A stretch of 64,000 bases of DNA from Cherax quadricarinatus. Its lineage: Eukaryota > Arthropoda > Malacostraca > Decapoda > Parastacidae. Within the stretch, counting starts at the first letter, position 1; each line of letters begins with the position of its first letter. Both the position numbers and the translations under genes were made by a program. The notes beneath the pieces were generated by a model, which was not told where the DNA came from, did no database searches, and saw only the letters and a list, made by a program, of their open reading frames with translations. The stretch spans positions 2,397,539 to 2,461,538 of the forward strand of contig NC_091378.1 of NCBI RefSeq assembly GCF_038502225.1, read 5' to 3'. This document shows positions 54,941 through 64,000 of this stretch, piece by piece.

Positions 54941-55186
54941 CGTGCTGTTGGAGTGTGAGCAAAGTAACATTTATGAAGGGGTTCAGGGAAACCGGCAGGC
55001 TGGACTTGAGTCCTGGAGATGGGAAGTACAGTGCCTGCACTCTGAAGGAGGGGTGTTAATGTTGCAGTTTAAAAACTGTAGTGTAAAGCACCCTTCTGGC
55101 AAGACAGTGATGGAGTGAATGATGGTGAAAGTTTTTCTTTTTCGGGCCACCCTGCCTTGGTGGGAATCGGCCAGTGTGATAAATAA

Positions 55187-55190
<4 letters not shown>
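54941..55190 (+). mobile_element. 3' UTR of the RTE-like LINE
   Basis: It ends with gggccaccctgccttggtgg, then gaatcggccagtgtgat and aaataaataaa, passing into (TA)n. The terminal block is shared with the SINE-like repeat at 54.1-54.35 kb. Confidence 0.75.

Positions 55191-55273
<83 letters not shown>
55191..55273. repeat. (TA)n microsatellite
   Basis: About 83 bp between the LINE tail and the MITE. Confidence 0.97.
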
Positions 55274-55975
<702 letters not shown>

Positions 55976-56220
55976 GTAGGTGCCTGAGCCAGAGCTTGCA
56001 GCTCACAAGACTGTCATTCCCATTAGTCCCCTTGGGGCGGGGATGACAGATCAGAGAGGCCTAGCTTGTGACTAGGCCTGGGGACAGTTGGTAACAAAGA
56101 TGAGGAGGTACTTGTGCCTCCTCCCATGGGAGACTTAGGTCTCAGACACTCCCTAGAGAGGGAGCCAAGGCCGGGCCACCACTTGGTAAAGGCCCGGGCC
56201 GGGAGAATACCGGCGAATGT

Positions 56221-56275
<55 letters not shown>
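55976..56275 (+). mobile_element. GC-rich short interspersed repeat, copy 2, with (AAT)n tail
   Basis: It has the same blocks as 17170-17490 but on the + strand, and ends aaggcccgggccgggagaat, accggcgaatgttt, then about 54 bp of (AAT)n. The tail marks the 3' end and shows retrotransposition. Confidence 0.75.
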
Positions 56276-57050
<775 letters not shown>

Positions 57051-57112
57051 ATTATTATTATTATTATCAAAAAGAAGCGCTAAACCACAAGGGCTATACA
57101 ACAATATATGAG
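57051..57112 (-). mobile_element. SINE 3'-end fragment with (AAT)n tail
   Basis: The minus strand reads ttgtatagcccttgtggttt, then agcgcttctttttgat and (AAT)n. Only the end of the element is left. I recall this motif as a common decapod repeat. Confidence 0.55.
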
Positions 57113-57457
57113 AGAGAGAGAGAGAGGGGGGGAAGGGAGGGAGGGAGGGGGGCCACTACACCAACACTACCACTAACAGCAACAACAACTCACCAAGTAA
57201 CACAACTAACCGGCAACACCCACACCCACCTTATCACAATAATATCACTATGTCATATAAAGTACATTGACTCTCTCTCTCTCTCTAAGAAAATTAAAGA
57301 TATTCGACCCCAGTTTAAGGTATCTTATTTTTACTAATAATATCGCCTGACATAAATATGTTAGTGTATTGTCTGTATAAGCGAAGTATTGTATAATAAA
57401 CACTTCGTTCTGATGTAATTGTCAGTATAAGTTGTAGCAAATACTTGTAGGAATGAA
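57113..57457. other. Non-coding stretch, purine-rich and CA-rich
   Basis: 57115-57150 is GA/GGGA-rich, 57151-57230 is rich in aacac, and a short (CT)n lies at 57272-57287. No gene is seen. Confidence 0.6.
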
Positions 57458-57475
57458 GATTTTTATTATTATTAT

Positions 57476-57531
<56 letters not shown>

Positions 57532-57695
57532 TAAGGGCGGAACAGTTTACAAACAAAATAGAACTGGTCACATAACGTGGCATCTTCCCACTTGTGACGA
57601 GGACACTAACCACGGTACGGGTGGGGATTGAACTCGCGGCAAGTGAGTCGTAAAACTCCAGGCCAGCGCCTAAGTTACTGGACCAGCTTTCTAAT
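57458..57695 (-). mobile_element. tRNA-derived SINE, minus strand, (AAT)n tail
   Basis: The minus strand starts with a tRNA-like head: ctggtccagtaacttaggcg, then a B box gagttcaatcc (about 57634-57624). The body passes through gtcctcgtcacaagtgggaa and ends gttccgcccttagtaat, then (AAT)n (57458-57530). It is distinct from the SINE at 20.4 kb. Confidence 0.65.
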
Positions 57696-57844
57696 ATTTT
57701 TTTTCTCCCAATTTGTTATTGTGTAATGATGAATTTCTTAAATTTGCTTGCAACATGTATGTGAATTGTCTGCAGATATAAATCCTGATGTATTTATGTG
57801 AGCTCTTTCAGGGTCTAGTTCCTAGGCCGGTGTAGCCATATGTT

Positions 57845-57996
57845 CGACTGGTGTGGGTCGCATCCTGGGGGACAAGATTAAGGACCCCAATGGAAATAAG
57901 TTAGAAAGTCCTCGATGACGCACTGACTTTCTTGGGTTATCCTGGGTGGCTAACCCTCCGGGGTTAAAAATCCGAACGAAATCTTATCTTATCTTA
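57845..57996 (+). mobile_element. tRNA-derived SINE, 5'-truncated copy
   Basis: It matches the body of the 20413-20692 SINE from gactggtgtgggtcgcatcc to the (tctta)n tail, without the tRNA head. It keeps the ggggttaaaaatccg segment that is deleted in the other copy. Confidence 0.85.
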
Positions 57997-58140
57997 CCAT
58001 CCATGGAGTGGATGTGGGGTGCACAATAAACTAGCTACTACCATCCACAGGATGGATGTGAGGTACACAATAAATTATCCACTTCGGCGGTAAAATCTAA
58101 GAATATAATCTGTAGCGATGAAGGTGCTCAAAGATAATGC
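57997..58140. repeat. Two-copy 53-bp direct repeat before exon 3
   Basis: taccatccatggagtggatg...acaataaact and taccatccacaggatggatg...acaataaatt are adjacent diverged copies of about 53 bp. Confidence 0.7.
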
Positions 58141-58153
58141 TTTTATGTTTCAG

Positions 58154-58259
58154 GTGACGAGGGTGAGAGGCTGGTACGACGAGTATCGTATCTGAAAGCA
58201 ACTTCTGGGGATCGTATGTATTCCGACTCCGACCTCGACTCTGATAACGACGAGAGAAG
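58154..58259 (+). CDS. Host gene exon 3, RRVSYLKATSGDRM segment
   Basis: The acceptor is ttttatgtttcag at 58153 and the donor AGAAG|GTAAGT at 58259/58260. The first two bases complete the Gly codon left by exon 2. The frame reads DEGERLVRRVSYLKATSGD, then RMYSDSDLDSDNDER and two bases of a Ser codon. The basic RLVRRVSYLK stretch is a possible phosphorylation or interaction site (R-R-x-S), followed by an acidic DSDLDSDNDE run. From memory, similar wording occurs upstream of the PH domain in invertebrate Rho-GAPs of the ARHGAP21/RhoGAP19D type, but I cannot verify this here. Phase is consistent with both neighbours. A second donor-like gtaagtac lies 25 bp downstream; using it would meet a stop at once. 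Confidence 0.8.
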
Positions 58260-58274
58260 GTAAGTGTGTGCTGT

Positions 58275-58572
58275 TAAGGGGCGCGTAAGTACCCCTGTCT
58301 TCTAATAACATGCTAATTTTTCCCACTATAATCTATACCTTGTCCATAATTACTGTCTCATTTCCTTTGTTTTCGTAAGGTGAAGTCTAAAATCATTCCT
58401 TAATTCATGGTATAACTTAACAAATCTTTGAGGACAGTTGTGTTGTAGAGGTCTGAGCACAGCTCTGACCTCTACAACACAATTGACAAAACAAATGCCA
58501 TAGTAATTATGGACAAGGTAGATTATAGTGGGAAAATGAGCATGTTATTAGACGGTAGGGGAACTTACGTGT
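58275..58572. repeat. Foldback repeat directly downstream of exon 3
   Basis: The outer arms 58283-58352 and 58499-58567 are inverted copies (cacta.taatctataccttg / caaggtagattatagtg). An inner inverted repeat is gttgtgttgtagaggtc / gacctctacaacacaa (about 58437-58481). The structure starts about 24 bp inside intron 3. Confidence 0.85.
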
Positions 58573-58650
58573 CTCTTAAGATTTTCAGACTGCTTGGTTG
58601 TCGTGTGTTAGCCTGGCTTATTATCCCTTCGTTATTAGCCAAATCAAGTC

Positions 58651-58922
58651 GCCTTCTGTGGCTTGGTTGATAGTGCACTCAGCTCACATAGTGGGTATTC
58701 GTGATTTGATTCCCGGCACGGATGGCAGTGTTGGTTATGTTTCCTTACACCTGCTGCCCCTGTTGTTCTAGCACTAAGTAGGTACCTGGGTGTTAGTCGT
58801 GGGTGGCATCCTGAGGGACAAGATTAAAGGACCGCAATGGAAATCAGACAGTCCTCGACGGGACTGGGATATCCTGGGTGACACCTTTCTGGGTTTAAAA
58901 CCTCATCAAAATTCTGTCTTAT
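58651..58922 (+). mobile_element. tRNA-derived SINE, diverged copy
   Basis: It has a decayed tRNA head with gtggcttggttgatag and a B-box-like gatttgattccc (58703-58714), then the shared body tttccttacacctgctgccc, gtgttagtcgtgggtggcat and ctgggtttaaaacctcatc. It is older than the 20.4-kb copy, judging by divergence. Confidence 0.75.
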
Positions 58923-59291
58923 GTCCTCTCCCTCCTTTTGCTCCTCGTTCTTTCCATCGTTTTGTTCTTCGCTCCTCCCTCCTCCTCTCTCCTCCAAATA
59001 CGAGGACAGATCGAAAAAAAATTTGCATTCATTATCTTTTCTTGACAAAAAATACAACCTAGCCATTTTGAATATGTTCACTAGTCTTTTTCCACATAAT
59101 CTCCCAGCTTATTGAGATATTTAACCCAACATGTTACCAGTTTGTTAATGTCTTGTCCGTATAGAATTCTGTCAGTCCATTACGTAGCCATCGACATCAT
59201 CTGTGAGGACACACTGCTCTCCTAGCACCTTCTCAGCGGCCCAAGCACATGGTAGTCACAGGGGCAGAATCGAGGCTGTAGTACTTGTATT
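58923..59291. other. Non-coding intron 3 sequence, CT-rich start
   Basis: 58923-58998 is pyrimidine-rich (ctcctccctcctcctctctc). The rest is unique. Short open frames have no recognisable motif. Confidence 0.55.
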
Positions 59292-59402
59292 TTGTCAGGA
59301 TAAATAGTTATCCTAGGTAATCTACACATATGCTGCTATGTATTACAATTTATGTAACTGTATTTTTGTGTACCTCTACCTGAATAAACTTACTTAATGT
59401 GT
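59292..59402 (+). mobile_element. SINE-tail repeat, + copy
   Basis: Contains ttatcctaggtaatctacac, then atatgctgctatgtat, and ends gaataaacttacttaa. It is an inverted copy of 59516-59662. Confidence 0.75.
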
Positions 59403-59515
59403 TCATATCAGTTACACAAGTCTACCATGACTCGTGAGTTAAGGTGTTTTCTGTAATGCACTCTTGATGGCAGACTAGCGTAAAACGTTGCATTTGCGCT
59501 CCTCATTCGAATGAT

Positions 59516-59662
59516 TGATTAAGTAAGTAAGTAAGTAAGTAAGTTTATTCAGGTATACACAAACACAGTTACATAGAATTATCATACATAGCAGCATATG
59601 TGTAGAGAACCTAGGATAACCCAAAAAAGTCAGACAGAGTGACTTATTTCCATTGATAACAT
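59516..59662 (-). mobile_element. SINE-tail repeat, minus copy with (AAGT)n
   Basis: The minus strand ends with gaataaacttacttacttac and more TTAC units. It begins with ggaaataagtcactctgtct and ttttttgggttatcctaggt, which resembles the body of the tRNA-derived SINE (ggaaataagtt..., ttgggttatcctgggt). Likely the same superfamily with a different 3' end. Confidence 0.75.
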
Positions 59663-59704
59663 CTCTCATCCTTGTAGGTGAACAGGCAGCTTGGATAAGT
59701 GCAT

Positions 59705-59855
59705 CAAGTTACGTTAGGTAGGTTCGTCAGGAAATAGGACAAGTGTTTTCCTGACGCGAGTCTTAGTCATATGATGACTCGTTGTAGGAACGTTTGGTTA
59801 TGTGACCGATATCTTCCACTGGCTTACTAGTTCACCCCTTCAAAAATTATTATCC
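59705..59855 (+). repeat. Dispersed repeat, copy 2 of a pair
   Basis: See 49235-49390; same orientation and block order. It is more diverged in the middle (gttgtaggaacgtttgg). Confidence 0.7.
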
Positions 59856-60179
59856 AGTTTCTATAGGATAACCTATAGGAAAGTCAGTATGATGTACCGT
59901 ATATTCCGGACATTAGGCGCGTTTTTTTTTTTATCACAAAAACAAGTCTCTGAAAATTACCCTTTGCCTTATATGCTTAAGGTGAGAGACAACGGTAGGC
60001 TTTGAGTCGCTGGCAACTGGTGGTTTCAGTGCTGCGGTACCGGGAAACTATTTCCCCCATGAAACTCTTTTTCAGATTACCTTAGAGTAATTAGTAACTA
60101 ATAAGCAAACCAACTTCAGCGGTTGTTAATAATTGTAAAGTAGCTGTCTGTAAACAATAGGTTGTGCAAAAGCCAGCCA
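59856..60179. other. Non-coding intron 3 sequence
   Basis: 59893-59920 (gtaccgtatattccggacat, then taggcgcg) resembles the end of a common DNA-transposon-derived repeat, but no partner end is visible. No gene is seen. Confidence 0.45.

Positions 60180-60923
<744 letters not shown>

Positions 60924-60992
<69 letters not shown>
60924..60992. repeat. (TA)n microsatellite
   Basis: About 70 bp, probably the simple tail of the palindromic element; it ends about 45 bp before exon 4. Confidence 0.97.
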
Positions 60993-60998
<6 letters not shown>

Positions 60999-61037
60999 TC
61001 TATAATTGTTAATGTGTGGATTTTGTTATAATTTCAG

Positions 61038-61197
61038 TGGTGTGCGTCTAGAGGAAGGCGAGGTGTTGAGGGCAGGGGGTGTGTCCTCCCTCGTTGATTC
61101 CTCGTGTGTAGGTGAATTGCCCTCCCCTGCCTCTCTGCAGGCAGATGTGCTCAGGCAGGGCGCTCTCCACGTCAAACTCACCATGGTGGACGGCAAG
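61038..61197 (+). CDS. Host gene exon 4, probable start of a PH domain
   Basis: The acceptor is gttataatttcag at 61037 and the donor GGCAAG|GTAGGT at 61197/61198. One base completes the Ser codon split after exon 3; the exon ends in phase 0. It reads GVRLEEGEVLRAGGVSSLVD, then SSCVGELPSPASLQADVLRQ and GALHVKLTMVDGK. The last part fits the first beta strand of a PH domain (K/R-x-G-x-L-x-x-K...DGK), which would continue downstream (usually W...V...L..LYLYKD). PH domains bind phosphoinositides or proteins at membranes. With exon 3 this suggests an ARHGAP21/23-like Rho-GAP; a spectrin-, GEF- or other PH protein is possible. The GAP catalytic domain is not in the window. Confidence 0.8.
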
Positions 61198-61655
61198 GTA
61201 GGTCCAACCGCTGATTTACGTCTTCTGGTGTATATTTTTTGATACCCCATTCGCCTTGGTGGACTGTAAAGTAGATTACAGCGTTCCTGTACGTCTGTTG
61301 ACGTATGCATTCTTGCGTCCAGCTCTCCGTGGTTTTTCTTACATCTAATTCGCCTTGTTGGACTTTAACGTAGGTAATAGCACTCCTGTACCTCTTCTGA
61401 TGTATACTGAGGGCAGGTGATATTCAACCTCTTCACTGCTGCTGCAATCGCTGTTCTCAGCTTGTCCTATCCACATAAACTGGTAGATCCACCAGCAGTG
61501 GGAGGCCCAGTACGACCTACAGATATACAGCTTAGCAGACCATAAGAGTTTGACCCTTCTTTTTCCACAAGAACTGTTACTGTGAGAAGATTCTCAGTAC
61601 ATTGAGGCTAAGGCATACTACTCACCTCATACATGGCACCCTGCTTGTGGTGATC
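61198..61655 (+). repeat. Intron 4 start with decayed copies of the exon 4 end
   Basis: Two further copies of the exon-4 3' end and donor lie at about 61245-61300 and 61319-61400 (ttcgccttggtggactgtaa/agtagat and ttcgccttgttggactttaa/cgtaggt), compared with ctcaccatggtggacggcaa/ggtaggt in the exon. The following gtctgttgacgtatg/tcttctgatgtata also repeats. A ggtgatattcaac motif occurs at 61412. The rest is unique. Confidence 0.65.
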
Positions 61656-64000
61656 CTACCCCTCTCAGTCACACTTGTGGTGGTCTTACCCCTCTCAGTG
61701 ACACTTGCGGTGATCCTGCCCCTCTCAGTGACACTTGTGGTGATCCTGCCCCTCTCAGTGACACTTGTGGTGATCCTACCCCTCTCAGTGACACTTGTGG
61801 CACTCCTGCCCCTCTCAGTGACACTTGTGGTGATCCTGCCCCTCTCAGTGACACTTGTGGTGATCCTGCCCCTCTCAGTGACACTTGTGGTGATCCTGCC
61901 CCTCTCAGTGACACTTGTGGCACTCCTGCCCCTCTCAGTGACACTTGTGGTGATCCTGCCCCTCTCAGTGACACTTGTGGCACTCCTGCCCCTCTCAGTG
62001 ACACTTGTGGCACTCCTGCCCCTCTCAGTGATACTTGTGATCCTGCCCCTCTGTGACACTTGTGGCAGTCCTGCCCCTCTCAGTCACACTTGTGGCACTC
62101 CTGCCCCTCTCAGTGACACTTGTGGCACTCCTGCCCCTCTCAGTAACACTTGTGGCACTCCTACCCCTCTCAGTGACACTTGTGGCAATCCTACCCCTCT
62201 CAGTGACACTTGTGGCAATCCTACCCCTCTCAGTGACACTTGTGGCAATCCTACCCCTCTCAGTGACACTTGTGGCAATCCTACCCCTCTCAGTGACACT
62301 TGTGGCAATCCTACCCCTCTCAGTGACACTTGTGGCAATCCTGCCCCTCTCAGTGACACTTGTGGCACTCCTGCCCCTCTCAGTGACACTTGTGGCAATC
62401 CTACCCCTCTCAGTGACACTTGTGGCAATCCTACCCCTCTCAGTGACACTTGTGGCAATCCTACCCCTCTCAGTGACACTTGTGGCAATCCTACCCCTCT
62501 CAGTGACACTTGTGGCAATCCTACCCCTCTCAGTGACAATTGTGGCAATCCTACCCCTCTCAGTGACACTTGTGGCAATCCTACCCCTCTCAGTGACACT
62601 TGTGGCAATCCTACCCCTCTCAGTGACACTTGTGGCAACCCTGCCCCTCTCAGTGACACTTGTGGCACTCCTGCCCCTCTCAGTGACACTTGTGGCACTC
62701 CTGCCCCTCTCAGTGACACTTGTGGCACTCCTGCTCCTCTCAGTGACACTTGTGGCACTCCTGCCCCTCTCAGTGACACTTGTGGCACTCCTGCTCCTCT
62801 CAGTGACACTTGTGGCACTCCTGCCCCTCTCAGTGACACTTGTGGTGATCCTGCCCCTCTCAGTGACACTTGTGGCACTCCTGCCCCTCTCAGTGACACA
62901 TGTGGCAATCCTGCCCCTCTCAGTGACACTTGTGGCAATCCTTCCCCTCTCAGTGACACTTGTGGCAATCCTACCCCTCTCAGTGACACTTGTGGCAATC
63001 CTGCCCCTCTGGCACTCCTGCCTCCTCTCAGTGACACTTGTGGACACATGTGGCAATCCTTCCCCTCTCAGTGACACTTGTGGCAATCCTACCCCTCTCA
63101 GTGACACTTGTGGCAATCCTACCCCTCTCAGTGACACTTGTGGCACTCCTGCCCCTCTCAGTGACACTTGTGGTGATCCTGCCCCTCTCAGTGACACTTG
63201 TGGCACTCCTGCCCCTCTCAGTGACACTTGTGGCAATCCTGCCCCTCTCAGTGACACTTGTGGCACTCCTGCCCCTCTCAGTGACACTTGTGGCAATCCT
63301 GCCCCTCTCAGTGACACTTGTGGCAATCCTGCCCCTCTCAGTGACACTTGTGGCAATCCTGCCCCTCTCAGTGACACTTGTGGCAATCCTGCCCCTCTCA
63401 GTGACACTTGTGGCACTCCTGCCCCTCTCAGTGACACTTGTGGCACTCCTGCCCCTCTCAGTGACACTTGTGGCACTCCTGCCCCTCTCAGTGACACTTG
63501 TGGCACTCCTGCCCCTCTCAGTGACACTTGTGGCAATCCTGCCCCTCTCAGTGACACTTGTGGCAATTCTACCCCTCTCAGTGACACTTGTGGCAATCCT
63601 GCCCCTCTCAGTGACACTTGTGGCACTCCTGCTCCTCTCAGTGACAGTGACACTTGTGGCACTCCTGCACTCCTCCCCTCTCAGTCCTGCCCCTCTCAGT
63701 GACACTTGTGGCAATCCTGCCCCTCTCAGTGACACTTGTGGCAATCCTGCCCCTCTCAGTGACACTTGTGGCAATCCTGCCCCTCTCAGTGACACTTGTG
63801 GCAATCCTGCCCCTCTCAGTGACACTTGTGGCAATCCTGCCCCTCTCAGTGACACTTGTGGCAATCCTGCCCCTCTCAGTGACACTTGTGGCAATCCTAC
63901 CCCTCTCAGTGACACTTGTGGCAATCCTGCCCCTCTCAGTGACACTTGTGGCAATCCTGCCCCTCTCAGTGACACTTGTGGCAATCCTGCCCCTCTCAGT
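61656..64000 (+). repeat. 30-bp minisatellite, runs off the window
   Basis: About 78 copies of a unit cagtgacacttgtggcaatc plus ctgcccctct. The first units carry gtggtgatcc (61.66-62.0 kb), later ones gtggcactcc or gtggcaatcc. Short irregular joins lie at about 62.04, 63.01 and 63.65-63.70 kb. The 30-bp period keeps frames open on both strands (up to 549 codons); this lies in intron 4 and is not coding. Confidence 0.96.

Noticed and set aside
61602..63984. Decapeptide-repeat proteins (DTCGNPAPLS and others)
   Set aside because: The 30-bp period keeps all frames open on both strands; it lies in the intron after a good donor, with no start context.

Overview
The window is eukaryotic, almost certainly from an arthropod and most likely a decapod crustacean (crayfish, lobster or shrimp). 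I infer this from intron-exon structure with GT/AG splice sites, very high simple-repeat content, CR1/RTE-type LINEs, tRNA-derived SINEs and interspersed repeats typical of decapod genomes (for example the ggaacactgcagcaggcc family and the cgaaacgtt palindromes). No prokaryotic features, rRNA genes or stand-alone tRNA genes were seen. The species cannot be fixed from the sequence alone.

The only host gene I can support lies on the + strand and spans most of the window. Four exons (12720-13070, 14530-14679, 58154-58259, 61038-61197) have good splice sites, and their codon phases agree at all three junctions. They encode a low-complexity Pro/Ser/Thr-rich region, then a basic/acidic segment with RLVRRVSYLKATSGDRM, then the probable first strand of a PH domain (RQGALHVKLTMVDGK). 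A Rho-GAP of the ARHGAP21/23-RhoGAP19D type is my tentative reading. The gene continues beyond both the first and last exon seen. Nearly everything else is intron, including one intron of about 43.5 kb.

Layout: 1-12.7 kb, upstream intron or flank with 35-bp, 18-bp and 21-bp minisatellites and LINE scraps. 12.7-14.7 kb, exons 1-2 with a 48-bp array between them. 14.9-21.5 kb, degraded LINEs, SINEs and palindromic repeats. 21.5-31.2 kb, two different 28-bp arrays, the second split by a near-full-length CR1-clade LINE with both ORFs open. 31.4-37.4 kb, a 32/35-bp array. 38.3-48.1 kb, a 9.8-kb 31-bp array with higher-order duplications. 50.5-52.6 kb, a 34-bp array. 52.8-60.9 kb, LINE/SINE/MITE remnants and TA tracts around exon 3. 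61.0 kb, exon 4. 61.66 kb to the end, a 30-bp array related to the 31-bp one. Minisatellites make up roughly half of the window.

The most interesting signal is a set of short palindromic repeats, in several families with unrelated sequence, that all share hammerhead-ribozyme architecture: stem I, a CUGANGA-like box, one extra base, a 4-bp stem II, GAAA, a self-complementary 4-6 nt stem III, a cleavage-site base, and stem I'. The families show three different Watson-Crick pairs at core positions 3/8 (C-G, U-A, G-C), which is covariation. This layout fits dimeric hammerheads of Penelope-like retroelements. Several copies lie in sense orientation inside the host gene's introns.
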